5,670 nucleotides of DNA, taken from Candidatus Nomurabacteria bacterium RIFCSPLOWO2_01_FULL_46_18. Its GTDB lineage: Bacteria; Patescibacteriota; Minisyncoccia; Phycocordibacterales; UBA9973. The stretch lies in the NCBI GenBank assembly GCA_001786015.1, contig MFVH01000022.1, positions 4,527-10,196 of the forward strand, given 5' to 3'. The notes under the pieces are model-generated. The model had not been told where the DNA came from. It was given only the letters and a program-made list of their open reading frames with translations, and did no database searches. Below, piece by piece: positions 5,360 to 5,670 of the stretch (position 1 is its first letter; each line of letters starts with the position of its first letter). The translations under genes were made by a program, and so were the position numbers.

Positions 5360-5670
5360 AAAATTTAGAGTTTGATCCTAGCTCAGGATGAACGCTGGCG
5401 GCGTGGATGAGGCATATAAGTCAAACGGTCCCGATAAATTTCGCAAGAAATTTATCGTGGATAGTGGCAGACGAGGTAGTAACACGTAGGAACGCGCCCA
5501 GAAGTCCGGTATAGCTTCGCGAAAGCGGAGGTAATCCCAGATGTGGTAGAAATACCAAAGGAGCAATTCGCTTCTGGAGCGGCCTGCGGAGTATCAGCTA
5601 GTTGGTAGGGTAATGGCCTACCAAGGCAATGACGCTTAGGGGACCTGAGAGGGTGACCCCCACCGATGGA
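5360..5670 (+). rRNA. rrs: 16S ribosomal RNA, 5' part (runs off the window)
   Basis: The first ~311 nt of 16S rRNA are present. AGAGTTTGATC at 5367, the CTCAG that follows, and GAACGCTGGCGGC line up without gaps with E. coli numbering (position n = 5359 + n up to about 70), which puts the mature 5' end near 5360. Helix 6 (V1) is a perfect 10-bp stem 5433-5442 / 5447-5456 with a GCAA tetraloop. Further conserved pieces are GTAACACGTAGG, ATCAGCTAGTTGGTAGGGTAATGGC-type text and GACCTGAGAGGGTGA. GGCGTGGATGAGGCAT is, from memory, typical of Parcubacteria and related CPR lineages. Unusual bases include A at E. coli position 21, AT at 57-58 and A at 64. The gene stays intact to the window edge, and whether introns occur further on cannot be seen. 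Confidence 0.97.

Noticed and set aside
5378..5566. 62-codon - strand open frame inside the 16S region
   Set aside because: It is antisense to a conserved structural RNA and has no supporting start signals.
1..5670. Defence system, CRISPR array or mobile element
   Set aside because: No spaced direct repeats, transposase, integrase, toxin-antitoxin pair or nuclease motifs were seen; all large reading frames are explained by envelope and export genes.

Overview
The window looks like a chromosomal segment of a Candidate Phyla Radiation bacterium (Patescibacteria, probably Parcubacteria-like). The main evidence is the 5' part of a 16S rRNA gene at the right end, with a divergent V1 region (GGCGTGGATGAGGCAT... 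in place of the usual GGC...ACACATGCAAGTC). The compact layout, short SecD, and promoters sitting almost on the start codons agree with this. The phylum call rests on remembered 16S signatures and was not checked by a search.

Layout from left to right: the 3' end of rodA (peptidoglycan elongation, + strand); a 9-bp inverted repeat that may end transcription from both sides; a GT4-family glycosyltransferase on the - strand, clearly more AT-rich than its neighbours; a 43-bp divergent promoter region; a polyprenyl glycosylphosphotransferase (initiating sugar-phosphate transferase, + strand); secD; secF, one base after secD; a stem-loop; an rRNA promoter with a roughly 145-nt leader; and the first ~311 nt of 16S rRNA, which runs off the window.

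The genes fit a cell-envelope theme: RodA makes glycan strands, the phosphotransferase would load the first sugar on a lipid carrier, the GT4 enzyme would extend a glycan, and SecDF helps drive protein export. The joint glycan role of the two sugar enzymes is inferred from adjacency.

The most notable observations are: (1) perfect TATAAT boxes exactly 8 nt before the ATG of both the phosphotransferase and secD, and 11 nt before the GT4 ATG, which predicts leaderless or near-leaderless mRNAs; (2) a palindromic element, CCCCGAGCTAGTCGAGGGG, carried in frame inside secF in the cytoplasmic TM2-TM3 loop, resembling interspersed palindromic repeats; (3) a second, weaker palindrome in an apparently expanded loop of secD; (4) an AT-rich inverted glycosyltransferase islet; and (5) rRNA helix changes in the 16S that predict compensating bases just outside the window. 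I see no CRISPR array, tRNA, transposase or defence genes. Apart from these points the region is ordinary housekeeping DNA.
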